62,922 nt of DNA, taken from positions 1-62,922 of the IMG/VR virus record IMGVR_UViG_3300042562_002309; one strand, 5' to 3'. Of this stretch, positions 50,355-58,178 are shown piece after piece. Positions within the stretch are counted from its first letter, which is position 1. Every line of letters begins with the position of its first letter. A program made the translations under genes and the position numbers. This DNA is from a virus. Under the pieces are notes generated by a model. That model searched no databases, was not told the DNA's origin, and was given only the letters and a program-made list of their open reading frames with translations.

Positions 50355-50910
50355 ATTCGGTTTCTATTTCTAGTTTTTCGTCATCATCTCCAAAAGTTTC
50401 ATCAAGTTCTATTTTAAGGTCAACTAAGAACCCTTCATCAATATCCTTAATCTTTACATTCTTTGTCATCTGTCCAACAACTTCAAATGTGTCCAAATCA
50501 TATTTTTTAAATTTTATAAAACATTTTTCTATATCTTCAAATGAAAAGTCTGCCTCAGGATCTTTTGGCATACCGTCTTTCAAATCAATTAAAAGTAACA
50601 TGTTGTATGTTGCGTTAGCATCACTAAATTTTATAGTAATCGAATCGTATAGTTTAGAATACTTAGATATCTCGGAACTCTCCAACTGAACACCCAAATC
50701 TTTAAAAGTAAGTTTTTTACTCTTACCTTTCGACTTTGCTTTCATGATGGAAGAATTTCCTTCCTTTTCCTTTTCGTCTTCAAGATCTACTTGATCCTCA
50801 AACATCTTACTAATCTTCTTCTGAAGTTGTTTTAGTGCGGTCTCAATATAAGACTCTGGAGTATCATTGAACTCTTCGTTTATAAACTCTATAAATTTTC
50901 TAATCTTCAT
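50353..50910 (-). CDS. hypothetical protein with MK-x-x-K-F-x-E-F motif, 185 aa
   Basis: Starts MKIRKFIEFINEEFND, the clearest match to a T4-like capsid-targeting peptide, with FINE as a possible protease site. Residues 20-75 are helical and highly charged (KKISKMFEDQVDLEDEKEKE, then a SKGKSKK segment). Residues 80-170 form an alpha/beta domain (YDSITIKFSDANATYNMLLL; DLDTFEVVGQMTKNVKI). No known domain. Ends acidic. Confidence 0.62.
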   Translation of the reverse strand: MKIRKFIEFINEEFNDTPESYIETALKQLQKKISKMFEDQVDLEDEKEKEGNSSIMKAKSKGKSKKLTFKDLGVQLESSEISKYSKLYDSITIKFSDANATYNMLLLIDLKDGMPKDPEADFSFEDIEKCFIKFKKYDLDTFEVVGQMTKNVKIKDIDEGFLVDLKIELDETFGDDDEKLEIETE

Positions 50911-50954
50911 ATCTTATATATTAAATTTTTAATATATAAAATAAAAAAAATAAT

Positions 50955-51362
50955 ATGATTAGTTTAGTTATAGGTATAATATTAGTATCAATCGCAGGAA
51001 TGTCAAAGGCAATAATGGATAAATTGCAATTTCATTATCATAAGAGTATGTTTAAGCAGGATCCTGTCAGATACAACCAAACCTTTTGGGATCCAACATT
51101 GTCTTGGTCAAACAAATACAAAGAAGGTAGCATGACAGAGCCAAAATTTTTTGGATCCACCAGCTATTTCGTCTTCTTGACAGATGCTTGGCATCTATTT
51201 CAGATGCTTATGCTGATATGCTTGTTCATAGGCGTTGCAATAACATCTTTCTATAGTGGATCATTCATCTTTATGATGATTAAAGTCATTATATTAAGAC
51301 TGTTCTTTGGCCTAACATTCACATTGTTCTTCAATAAGTTTTTGAATGTAAAAACTATTTAA
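50955..51362 (+). CDS. membrane protein, 135 aa
   Basis: An N-terminal helix (2-19), a soluble loop with HYHKSMFKQDPVRYNQTFWD (His- and Trp-rich), and two closely spaced C-terminal helices (about 76-95 and 101-127). The loop between helices resembles a small domain found in host and phage membrane proteins, but I cannot name the family. AATATATAAA (50931-50940) lies 14 nt upstream. Tail-to-tail overlap of 4 bp with the next minus-strand gene. Confidence 0.6.
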   Translation: MISLVIGIILVSIAGMSKAIMDKLQFHYHKSMFKQDPVRYNQTFWDPTLSWSNKYKEGSMTEPKFFGSTSYFVFLTDAWHLFQMLMLICLFIGVAITSFYSGSFIFMMIKVIILRLFFGLTFTLFFNKFLNVKTI

Positions 51363-51595
51363 TCATTCTTAGTAACATTTCGGAACATTAAATAATGCAC
51401 CAACAGACCTATGAAGCTACCTGCCGCCGCAAATCCACCCAAGAATATAAACGGCTCATCACCAGGTATACATTCTCTTATTATTCCTGGTAGAGAAATC
51501 CAAAATGCTATATTTATGAATCCTGAAAATAGGAAACATGCTAGATATATCATATTCTCCCTTTGTTTGTTTATTTTAAACCTGTCTTCTTCCAT
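51359..51595 (-). CDS. two-helix membrane protein, 78 aa
   Basis: Basic/acidic N-terminal 14 residues, then two hydrophobic segments (IYLACFLFSGFINIAFWISL and FIFLGGFAAAGSFIGLLVHYL) joined by a loop with one Cys. Possibly a holin-like or host-membrane protein; no family match is clear. Convergent with the membrane gene 50955-51362. Confidence 0.55.
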   Translation of the reverse strand: MEEDRFKINKQRENMIYLACFLFSGFINIAFWISLPGIIRECIPGDEPFIFLGGFAAAGSFIGLLVHYLMFRNVTKND

Positions 51596-51627
51596 AACTT
51601 TTATTTTTCTTTTATATATAAAATATA

Positions 51628-51635
51628 TATATTTG
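51628..51635 (+). promoter_or_regulatory. TAnnTTTG promoter element
   Basis: TATATTTG, 13 nt before ATG 51649. Confidence 0.5.
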
Positions 51636-51648
51636 TAAAAAAGAAGAT

Positions 51649-51978
51649 ATGAGTAGGACTATCAAAACAAACTCTGGATCAGAATTCATAACTAATATAA
51701 GTAACGAACAATTTATTGGTGTTCTTTGTAAAGAAGTTGGTGCGAAGCATGACAGTGACTTAGTAGGTCCTACTATGGCATATGATATGACAGAAGAAGA
51801 AGCGAACGATGCCGTTTACCGGATAACTGATTTTCTTTCGCGTGAGAGGTATTTCAGATTCTTTGAAAAAGTCAAACCTCTTTTCTTCACTAATGACGCT
51901 TCTATATATACCTTTGTGGAAAGTGTAGAGGGTATAATAGATAATTTAAAAAAATCAAAAGGATACGAATGCTTATGA
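51649..51978 (+). CDS. hypothetical protein, 109 aa
   Basis: Soluble alpha/beta protein (GVLCKEVGAKHDSDLVGPTM and YDMTEEEANDAVYRITDFLS), charged and without known motifs. Expressed from a host-type promoter. Its end overlaps the convergent RHH-3 gene. Confidence 0.55.
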   Translation: MSRTIKTNSGSEFITNISNEQFIGVLCKEVGAKHDSDLVGPTMAYDMTEEEANDAVYRITDFLSRERYFRFFEKVKPLFFTNDASIYTFVESVEGIIDNLKKSKGYECL

Positions 51979-52116
51979 ATTATTTTCGATATACTGAATC
52001 ATAAACTTTTCAATTAGATTTGACATATTTGTTGATTTATCATTGCATATTTTTTTAAATTTATCCGATACTTTAATATCAATTGAAAAGTTTTGTCTTT
52101 TTTTATACTTAATCAT
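51973..52116 (-). CDS. ribbon-helix-helix protein, 47 aa (RHH-3)
   Basis: Reads MIKYKKRQNFSIDIKVSDKF with the C-terminal MSNLIEKFMIQYIENNS. Strand-helix-helix with S-N-L-I-E-K pattern as in RHH-1 and RHH-2. It starts 6 bp after the GIY-YIG endonuclease stop on the same strand, so both are co-transcribed. Candidate repressor or DNA-binding partner of the endonuclease. Confidence 0.75.
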   Translation of the reverse strand: MIKYKKRQNFSIDIKVSDKFKKICNDKSTNMSNLIEKFMIQYIENNS

Positions 52117-52122
52117 TTTTAT

Positions 52123-52917
52123 TTATTTTATTTTTTGCCAATAGTTTTTTCCAGGTCTTTCAATATTATGTTTTTCCAAACAATATTGAATCTTTCTAAC
52201 TGAAATATTTAATATTTTAGATATCTCAGGTATAGATTTTTCCCATAATAAAGGCTTAATATTTTCCAATAGTGAAGATAGATCTTTTAAATAACCATCA
52301 ACTCTTTTCTTCTTCTCTGTCATAAATATTTTATTGTAAAATAATTCCAAATCAGAATCTATATATTCTTCTCTTTTTGATTCGAAGTTTATATATGAAT
52401 TTTGTCCAAATAAATATAAAGACACTTTATCATACATCTCTGCTGCTTCTATCTCACTGGATGTATATTTATCTTTTTTAATAAAACTATTTTGTATTCT
52501 ACAAACCCATGATTTTTTAGACTCTTTCCAAGAAACACCTTTATAGATACTATGTTTTTTATTAGAGGGTTTATAATCCTTTCCTAATCTAAAAGTTGAT
52601 AAATGTTTTTTCAAATCATCACTTACAAAGTGATTATCACCACATCCTCTTATGTTATATCCATTTGGTCTATATGAATTATACATATTTGCATAATATT
52701 CTTCTAAATGATTCAATTCTTCTAAAGAATCTATATTTTCTTTTAATATTTCAACAATAAAATTATCTAAACCATTTTTTAAGTATGAATTTTTAAGTAT
52801 TTCATTATGTGTATAGAGCCACCATTTACCACCTTTGTATCTTTCATTAAAACTATTTACTGACTGTCCAATATAAGACTTATTATTTTTTATATTTAAA
52901 ATTCTATAGATAATCAT
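52123..52917 (-). CDS. GIY-YIG homing endonuclease with AP2-like DNA-binding domain
   Basis: 264 aa from ATG 52917; the longer frame to 53109 runs through the divergent promoter and UV-endonuclease start. GIY-YIG domain: MIIYRILNIKNNKSYIGQSV (1-20), catalytic Arg in FNERYKGGKW and metal Glu near the LEELNHLEEYYANMY helix. It is followed by an AP2-like DNA-binding domain (HSIYKGVSWKESKKSWVCRI ... TSSEIEAAEMYDKVSLYLFG). The C-terminus carries a helix-turn-helix (IPEISKILNISVRKIQYCLE). Free-standing mobile element inserted beside uvsE. Its RHH partner lies downstream. Confidence 0.9.
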   Translation of the reverse strand: MIIYRILNIKNNKSYIGQSVNSFNERYKGGKWWLYTHNEILKNSYLKNGLDNFIVEILKENIDSLEELNHLEEYYANMYNSYRPNGYNIRGCGDNHFVSDDLKKHLSTFRLGKDYKPSNKKHSIYKGVSWKESKKSWVCRIQNSFIKKDKYTSSEIEAAEMYDKVSLYLFGQNSYINFESKREEYIDSDLELFYNKIFMTEKKKRVDGYLKDLSSLLENIKPLLWEKSIPEISKILNISVRKIQYCLEKHNIERPGKNYWQKIK

Positions 52918-52958
52918 ATAATTTTTATAATTTATAGTATATATAAAAAATGTGTGTG

Positions 52959-52966
52959 TATCTTTG
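52959..52966 (+). promoter_or_regulatory. TAnnTTTG promoter element
   Basis: TATCTTTG, 23 nt before the uvsE start; no TTG at the -33 position. It lies in the divergent gap next to the homing endonuclease. Confidence 0.6.
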
Positions 52967-52989
52967 TGTATAGATAATAATTTAAAAAA

Positions 52990-53931
52990 ATGAATAGAGT
53001 AGGATATTGTTGTATAAACATCTCGATAAATGACGGTAAGAAAAAGAAAGATTTCATTACCGTAAATAGAGGAATGGTCAAAAAAACTTTTGAGAGTAAA
53101 GGCCTTCAATATGTTACCGAGTTGGCTCTCTTAAATATAGATGATATGTTTAAGATAATAAAATGGAATAAAGAAAATGATATATTCGTATATCGAATGT
53201 CTAGTGATATTCTTCCATGTATTGGCTTCTATAAATTAGAGGATCTACCAAAGTTTGATTTGATTTCAAAAAAATTAAAAGAGATTGGTGACTATGCTAA
53301 AAGTGTTGATATGAGATTATCATTCCATCCTACACATTTTTGCATACCCGCCAGCGAAAATCCAGTTGTTGTTGAAAATGCAATTGATGAACTAGATAAG
53401 CATGCACAAATAATGGATTTGATGGGCTTGGACCAAACACATTATTATCCAATAAATATACATGTAAACACAACAAAACCGACCAGAGAAGAAGCTGCAA
53501 AAAGATTCTGTGAGCAGTTTTGGAATTTAAGCGAGTCTTGTAGAAAGAGATTAGTAGTTGAAAATGATGATGGACCAAATCAATATTCTACAAAAATGTT
53601 ATATGATTTGATACATAAAGAAATTGGAATACCAATAACTCACGATTTTCATCATCACAATTATGGTCCCAAAGATATTTCACAAGAAGAAGCACTTCGA
53701 TTGGCTCACTCTACTTGGAATGTAAAGCCGCTCACACATATCAGTTCACCAAAGACATTAGAAGATGCGACAGGAAGAGCAACAGCGCACGCAGACTACA
53801 TTTATGAAGAGATTCAGACGTTTGGTCTCGAGTTTGACACGGAACTAGAGTGTAAACAAAAAGATATTGCATTACTTAAATATAGAAAAGACTTCTTAGT
53901 TGCACACAGAAGAGATAAAAAAATTAAATGA
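52990..53931 (+). CDS. uvsE: UV damage endonuclease (UvsE/UVDE)
   Basis: 313 aa, full length for the family. Characteristic N-terminus RVGYCCINISI, then MRLSFHPTHFCIPASENPVV, LVVENDDGPNQYS, ITHDFHHHNYGPKDIS and LTHISSPKTLEDATGRATAHADYI, which supply His, Glu and Asp metal ligands of the TIM barrel. It cuts DNA 5' to UV photoproducts and related distortions, starting alternative excision repair. A repair gene suited to a phage of sunlit waters. Read from a host-type promoter; it ends 4 bp overlapping with an internal frame of the next gene. Confidence 0.95.
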   Translation: MNRVGYCCINISINDGKKKKDFITVNRGMVKKTFESKGLQYVTELALLNIDDMFKIIKWNKENDIFVYRMSSDILPCIGFYKLEDLPKFDLISKKLKEIGDYAKSVDMRLSFHPTHFCIPASENPVVVENAIDELDKHAQIMDLMGLDQTHYYPINIHVNTTKPTREEAAKRFCEQFWNLSESCRKRLVVENDDGPNQYSTKMLYDLIHKEIGIPITHDFHHHNYGPKDISQEEALRLAHSTWNVKPLTHISSPKTLEDATGRATAHADYIYEEIQTFGLEFDTELECKQKDIALLKYRKDFLVAHRRDKKIK

Positions 53932-53940
53932 ATTGGGTAT

Positions 53941-54360
53941 ATGAAAGAACAGGTAATAGAAATAATAGACACGCTTATAGGTGCGACAAGCAACGGTACG
54001 ATCCTCTGGAAAGAGAGAGATCCGAATTCGAATTCGAGAAAATACAAGAGAGTGATGTTCGCCAATGGCTCCGATGGCACCAAATTCGAGATGAATATAG
54101 AATATGTTCTTTCTGGGGATATATGGAATCTGGAAGAGAACGGCATATGGATAGAGAATTCCAATCTACCCGAAGGTAGATACAACATAGGTGCATACAA
54201 ATACAAAGAGGTCTTACTACTCAGAGATCTGATAATGGAGAATTTCTGCACAGATATGGATCCAAAGATAAAAGATGTCGAAGATGCACTATCGGATATC
54301 TGCAAAGGCATTTCCATATCTACATTTAGAGACAACAAGCTAAAGGATTTGGGAATTTAG
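53941..54360 (+). CDS. hypothetical protein, 139 aa
   Basis: Helix followed by beta segments (MKEQVIEIIDTLIGATSNGT; KRVMFANGSDGTKFEMNIEY; GIWIENSNLPEGRYNIGAYK) and a helical end. The frame beginning at 53928 is a shadow. The pattern with W-x-E and an N-G-x-D/G-G-T loop is seen in other small phage proteins of unknown function. Starts 9 bp after uvsE. Confidence 0.6.
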   Translation: MKEQVIEIIDTLIGATSNGTILWKERDPNSNSRKYKRVMFANGSDGTKFEMNIEYVLSGDIWNLEENGIWIENSNLPEGRYNIGAYKYKEVLLLRDLIMENFCTDMDPKIKDVEDALSDICKGISISTFRDNKLKDLGI

Positions 54361-54383
54361 ATTCTTTTCCATATCTTCGCTAT

Positions 54384-54701
54384 ATGAAAGAAGAAATATT
54401 TAAGCTAGCGAAGATAGAATCGGAATGGATACGATACTATGGCTTCGTCGATTCTAGATTGGAAGAAAAGTTCGAAGACATCGACTTCTATGATAGAATG
54501 ATTCCTATTGGATACTCAAAAGTATATACCCCATTGGTTCAGAAATGTCCAATGGGTTTTGTCAATAGTCTGAATCCTGAAACCGTAGAGGTCGTATATG
54601 GTCCCAGAAACCATGATAAGAATGTCTACACTCCACTGGAGTTTGTTATCTACAACAAAGTAGAAGGATATAAAGATTTGATAAATCTGATAAAAGGATA
54701 G
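54384..54701 (+). CDS. hypothetical protein, 105 aa
   Basis: Acidic, aromatic-rich protein (IRYYGFVDSRLEEKFEDIDF; YDRMIPIGYSKVYTPLVQKC). One Cys. Upstream lies TATCTTCG, a one-base variant of the TAnnTTTG element, 14 nt from the start. Unidentified. Confidence 0.55.
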   Translation: MKEEIFKLAKIESEWIRYYGFVDSRLEEKFEDIDFYDRMIPIGYSKVYTPLVQKCPMGFVNSLNPETVEVVYGPRNHDKNVYTPLEFVIYNKVEGYKDLINLIKG

Positions 54702-54734
54702 TATATTAATATATAAAAATAAAAATCAAATTAA

Positions 54735-55427
54735 ATGAAAAATCTATTAGTAGCAATATTGCTATTCTTATCTAGTTTATCTTTTGCACAACAAATTGTA
54801 ACCAAATCTAAACTAATAATACAACACACAGACATGACATTGTATCTACAGAGTGATACGAGTACAATGGTTTCTGTTCATAATCTAACATATGAAAACT
54901 ATTTAAAAATAGGCAAAATTATTCGAAAGGATTTAGGCGATCCTTGGTTTGACGATACCTACAAAGGAAAATTCAAAGAAAAGTATTATAAAAAAAATAA
55001 TTTCGATTTAGGACATTTAACTCCATTCAAAGAATCTTCATATTCAAAAGAGGTAGCAACCAATTCATTTAGCTCATATAATCAAGCACCACAAGACTCG
55101 GAATTCAATCGAATAAGTTGGAAAGGATTAGAGAAAAATATATTGGATACTATTGGCATATATGCAAAAAAGGATAAAAAAAACTCTTATATAATAACTG
55201 GAGTAATCTACAATAATGCAAATCCAACTTATTTGACAAATTCTAGAATAAAAATACCAATATATTTTTTTAAAATCTTATTTGTTTCCGATAAGACATA
55301 CTATTGGCTAGGTGATAACGCACCAGGTGTCGCAAATCCAATTAGATTGACTACAAACGAAGAATTGAATAAGCTGTTTAAAGACAATAAAATGGATCTT
55401 AAAATAAACTTAAACAAAAAACAATAA
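54735..55427 (+). CDS. secreted DNA/RNA non-specific endonuclease (beta-beta-alpha-Me)
   Basis: 230 aa with a clear signal peptide (MKNLLVAILLFLSSLSFA, cleaved after Ala18). The nuclease motif is DLGHLTPFKE with catalytic His94; the usual DRGH has Leu instead of Arg. It is followed by SYNQAPQDSEFNRISWKGLE, where the conserved Asn residues bind magnesium. This is the order of the NUC1/Serratia-type nuclease family. It would act in the periplasm or outside the cell on DNA or RNA. Roles could include degrading host or rival DNA, nucleotide scavenging or lysis debris removal (inference). AATATATAAA (54708-54717) lies upstream. A signal peptide on a phage nuclease is notable. Confidence 0.88.
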   Translation: MKNLLVAILLFLSSLSFAQQIVTKSKLIIQHTDMTLYLQSDTSTMVSVHNLTYENYLKIGKIIRKDLGDPWFDDTYKGKFKEKYYKKNNFDLGHLTPFKESSYSKEVATNSFSSYNQAPQDSEFNRISWKGLEKNILDTIGIYAKKDKKNSYIITGVIYNNANPTYLTNSRIKIPIYFFKILFVSDKTYYWLGDNAPGVANPIRLTTNEELNKLFKDNKMDLKINLNKKQ

Positions 55428-55437
55428 TCATTTAAAT

Positions 55438-55464
55438 AAAAAAGAGAGCATCAGCTCTCTTTTT
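55438..55464. terminator. bidirectional intrinsic terminator
   Basis: AAAAAGAGAGC/GCTCTCTTTTT stem around ATCA, between convergent genes. Confidence 0.9.
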
Positions 55465-55906
55465 CTATTCTTATACTTCTTTCAGGATATTTTGACCTTA
55501 CATTGTCACTTATCTTAATTGCCTCACCATATTCGTTTATTCTAACAAAAACAGTTTCGCATCTTAGTGCCAAGACTTCTTTTTCGGTATCTACCGAGTG
55601 TGTTCTAATCTCTACGTTCAAAGTTATAGAAGTTATTCCTATCTTTTTAATACCAACATAGGTCTTGTAGATTTGATTTGGTAGGATCTCTTTAACAAAC
55701 TCACTGTTCATCGTCTTTGTAACAACCCAAGGCGTGTCGCATATTTCAGCTGCAAATACCGCGCACACAGAATCTATTTCTTCAAGCATTTCCGCACCAA
55801 ACATCCTACCATGCACTCCTACCTGTTTTCCTTTGCAGAACTGGCTGTTTCTGCATATAAGCTCTCCTTTTTTAAGGAGCTCTACGTTAAATTCTCTCTG
55901 TGTCAT
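55451..55906 (-). CDS. acyl-CoA thioesterase-like hotdog protein
   Basis: 151 aa. QVGVHGRMFGAEMLEEIDSV is the hotdog helix with the G-x-M-F-G pattern of YciA-like thioesterases. SEFVKEILPNQIYKTYVGIK and IGITSITLNVEIRT match the following strands (D-x-V/I ... G-x-T-S). It hydrolyses acyl-CoA or related thioesters, possibly changing host lipids or coenzyme A pools. Last gene of the minus-strand replication/transcription cluster. A hotdog thioesterase is unusual in a phage. Confidence 0.8.
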   Translation of the reverse strand: MTQREFNVELLKKGELICRNSQFCKGKQVGVHGRMFGAEMLEEIDSVCAVFAAEICDTPWVVTKTMNSEFVKEILPNQIYKTYVGIKKIGITSITLNVEIRTHSVDTEKEVLALRCETVFVRINEYGEAIKISDNVRSKYPERSIRIEKES

Positions 55907-55909
55907 CTA

Positions 55910-56110
55910 CTATTTGTTACATTCCAATATATTTGTGATTTTCTTCATTCTTGCCTCTCTTCTTTCTGTCATTATTTCAGAAATCATATCAGAGACTTGC
56001 TTTGATGTTATGATATAATTTCCATCACCGCTTCGACCTACTTTGTTTATATAGGCAGCAGATTGAAGAATCTTCTCATATAGATCTTTTTGGTACTGGC
56101 TATTATCCAT
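55910..56110 (-). CDS. hypothetical protein, 66 aa
   Basis: Helical and basic (MDNSQYQKDLYEKILQSAAY ... ERREARMKKI). It touches the nusG stop by one base and lies 3 bp before the thioesterase gene, so it is part of the same operon. Unrecognised; DNA- or RNA-binding is possible from its charge. Confidence 0.55.
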   Translation of the reverse strand: MDNSQYQKDLYEKILQSAAYINKVGRSGDGNYIITSKQVSDMISEIMTERREARMKKITNILECNK

Positions 56111-56661
56111 TATGCTTTCTTGTCGATTTGATTTACTCCAAGCTCTAGTAGTGTTATTCTTCCGAATACAGAAACCGCAACCTTTACTTTTTCTCCATTT
56201 ACCTGTTCAACCTTTCCTGCGAAAGTATTGAAAGGTCCGTCCAAAATCTGCACTTCTTCACCAACGATGAATTTTACTTCAACTTCAACTTCTTCTTTTG
56301 CTTTCTGTTGTTCACCAATCATTCTATTTACTTCCGTTTGAGTAAGCGGTAAAATATCACCCGATCTATTTGTTAGGAACCCTTGAGCACCATTCATACC
56401 TTTTAAGAAATATTTCAACTCGCCTACAGCGTTTGTTTCGATAAAGATATACCCTGGGAATTTTACCTTCTCTCTCTTTACTTTCTTTCCGTTTTTCAAA
56501 TAGAAAGAATTCTCGATTGGAACGATCACTCGTCCAAGCTTACCCATTAAATCACCTACAGCACCTTCGTTTGTAAGTCTTTCTCCTATTGATCGTTCTC
56601 GGTTGCTTTGAGCCCTTACCACATACCACTTCATCGTGGCTTCTTTTTCAACTATGTTCAT
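56110..56661 (-). CDS. nusG: transcription elongation factor NusG-like
   Basis: 183 aa, the size of bacterial NusG. NGN domain with MKWYVVRAQSNRERSIGERL and KVKFPGYIFIETNAVGELKY, and a C-terminal KOW with EEVQILDGPFNTFAGKVEQV and KVKVAVSVFGRITLLEL. ATG 56661 or the internal Met at 10 (56634) may be used; the latter gives a NusG-like start MKWYVV. It binds RNA polymerase and could act as a specialised NusG/RfaH-like antiterminator for phage operons (inference). It lies in the gp39-RNase H cluster. Confidence 0.92.
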   Translation of the reverse strand: MNIVEKEATMKWYVVRAQSNRERSIGERLTNEGAVGDLMGKLGRVIVPIENSFYLKNGKKVKREKVKFPGYIFIETNAVGELKYFLKGMNGAQGFLTNRSGDILPLTQTEVNRMIGEQQKAKEEVEVEVKFIVGEEVQILDGPFNTFAGKVEQVNGEKVKVAVSVFGRITLLELGVNQIDKKA

Positions 56662-56679
56662 ATTCGTATTTTATTTTTA

Positions 56680-57090
56680 TTAGTTTCCTTTTTCTAACTT
56701 CTTTAAGTATGTCTGTTCTTCTTTTATGAAGTCTGGATATCTATCAATCAGATAATCTAAGTCAGACTCTTTTATTAACAAGTGTCTTAGAAGTTGTTTG
56801 TATTCTTTTTCGGGCATATCCTTTTCCTGTTTCGGACTTTTCGACCAGAACCAATCTGGGTATGGCTGTGTCTTCATAAAATGAAACCAAAGATCCATAG
56901 CGGTTGCCTTATCTATCGTTTTAAGGTTTAAAAGTTGAGCTCTTTCTACATATTTTTTAGAAAAATATCTATTGAATATAAAGAAAAACTTTATTTTATC
57001 TTCATCCGTTATCCTATCTTTATTACTATTGTATATCCAATCGTTTTTAAATTTGAATATCGCATTGGCGACATCGGTTATCTCTGCCAT
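56680..57090 (-). CDS. possible clamp-loader small subunit (gp62-like)
   Basis: 136 aa. MAEITDVANAIFKFKNDWIY at the start, FFFIFNRYFSKKYVERAQLL, then FMKTQPYPDWFWSKSPKQEK and a helical end. The N-R-x-x-S-K/M-x-x-x-x-x-x-x-A-x-x-x-N spacing and the order of the segments recall T4-type gp62 small clamp-loader subunits. The context (RNase H, topoisomerase, NusG) agrees. Not secure without a profile search. It lies 18 bp before nusG on the same strand. Confidence 0.4.
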   Translation of the reverse strand: MAEITDVANAIFKFKNDWIYNSNKDRITDEDKIKFFFIFNRYFSKKYVERAQLLNLKTIDKATAMDLWFHFMKTQPYPDWFWSKSPKQEKDMPEKEYKQLLRHLLIKESDLDYLIDRYPDFIKEEQTYLKKLEKGN

Positions 57091-57138
57091 TAAAAGTTTA
57101 TTAAGTATAACTATTTTATCATTTACCTATTGGAAAGT

Positions 57139-58113
57139 TTATACGATTTTACCATACCCACTTTCCATCTTCTCAAGAATCTCTTCTGGTAGATTGTGAA
57201 GTCTTAAATCAATAAGCTTAAAATTTCCTTTTATGTTCTCAACAATCTCTTCAATCTTAGACTTGCTCAACTTCTTTTTCTCACAGATTAGATCGGCGAT
57301 ATTCTCATTTAAGTCTGGATCCGATAAGTTTATCTCACCAAATTCTTCGATATAGGAATCGTAGATACCTTTAGCTCCTTTAGAACCAATACCTCTAGTC
57401 TTACCGTTTTTAGTCACGTTCCAAACAGACGAGATATTATCACTTTGATCACCAGATATAATCTTTATCATAAGAGATTCGATAGGATTGATTTCATGAA
57501 GTTCGTATTTGTTTATGAATCTATCCATAAGTGCCAAAAAATCAGAGTTATCATTCAGTTCAAAGATATCGTCGTTTGGAAGCTTGGATACTTTGTTCAA
57601 GAATATCTGATAGTTTTGTGGAAGGAATAGTTTCTCTTTGTTAAACATCTCGTTAGACATGATGTTTATATAGAGTGGTTCTAAACCATAGTTAACTATT
57701 TGTTTGATATCATAGTCATTGGAAACGATTATCGTAGATCTACCGTTTTCATTTGCCTTGGTGGCCAAAAAACTTAACCAATCATCTCCTTCGACGTGAG
57801 GTGCTTCCAATACTTTGAATCCACTATTGATTCCTTTTTTGAAATCGCCATAGGTTTCGTAGACGAAGTTCCAGTCAATGTCTGTGTCTTTTTTTCGAGT
57901 GGCCTTGTAGGCACTTGTGTATTGTTTTCTCCAAGACTTTTCTTTGGAGTCGGAAACTAAGTAAATATTTGCAAACGGATACCATTTGCGGTAGTTACTT
58001 ATAGTATTTTCTAGAGACTTGTGTAATGCACCAAAAAGTAGATTATTCTTATGTAATGTAAAAACCAGTTTGCTTAAAATATAATTCCCATCTATGATAA
58101 GATCAACTAACAT
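57139..58113 (-). CDS. rnh: FEN-type RNase H / 5'-3' exonuclease
   Basis: 324 aa (T4 RNase H is 305). Acidic metal sites: LIIDGNYILSK near the start, HVEGDDWLSFLA, IIVSNDYDIKQIV and IKIISGDQSDNISSVW. The helix-turn-helix region (TRGIGSKGAKGIYDSYIEEF) binds duplex DNA downstream. It removes RNA primers of lagging-strand fragments together with the gp32-like protein. Its order in the cluster is gp39-type topoisomerase, two small genes, RNase H, gp62-like, NusG. Confidence 0.93.
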   Translation of the reverse strand: MLVDLIIDGNYILSKLVFTLHKNNLLFGALHKSLENTISNYRKWYPFANIYLVSDSKEKSWRKQYTSAYKATRKKDTDIDWNFVYETYGDFKKGINSGFKVLEAPHVEGDDWLSFLATKANENGRSTIIVSNDYDIKQIVNYGLEPLYINIMSNEMFNKEKLFLPQNYQIFLNKVSKLPNDDIFELNDNSDFLALMDRFINKYELHEINPIESLMIKIISGDQSDNISSVWNVTKNGKTRGIGSKGAKGIYDSYIEEFGEINLSDPDLNENIADLICEKKKLSKSKIEEIVENIKGNFKLIDLRLHNLPEEILEKMESGYGKIV

Positions 58114-58178
58114 ATAGATTTATTATTTTTTATTATATAGAAAAAAATCGCTCTTATGTTTTGAAATATACCATATTT

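Noticed and set aside
52918-53109. Long N-terminal extension of the GIY-YIG gene
   Set aside because: The extra 64 residues cross the uvsE promoter and start, and the GIY-YIG domain begins precisely at ATG 52917.
54032-54052. GAATTCGAATTCGAG palindromic segment
   Set aside because: Short and internal to a coding frame. It seems to be a by-product of codons for Asn/Ser.
53928-54179. Open frame of 83 aa overlapping 53941-54360
   Set aside because: It is in another frame, Arg-rich and without domain character, while the 139-aa frame looks like a folded protein.
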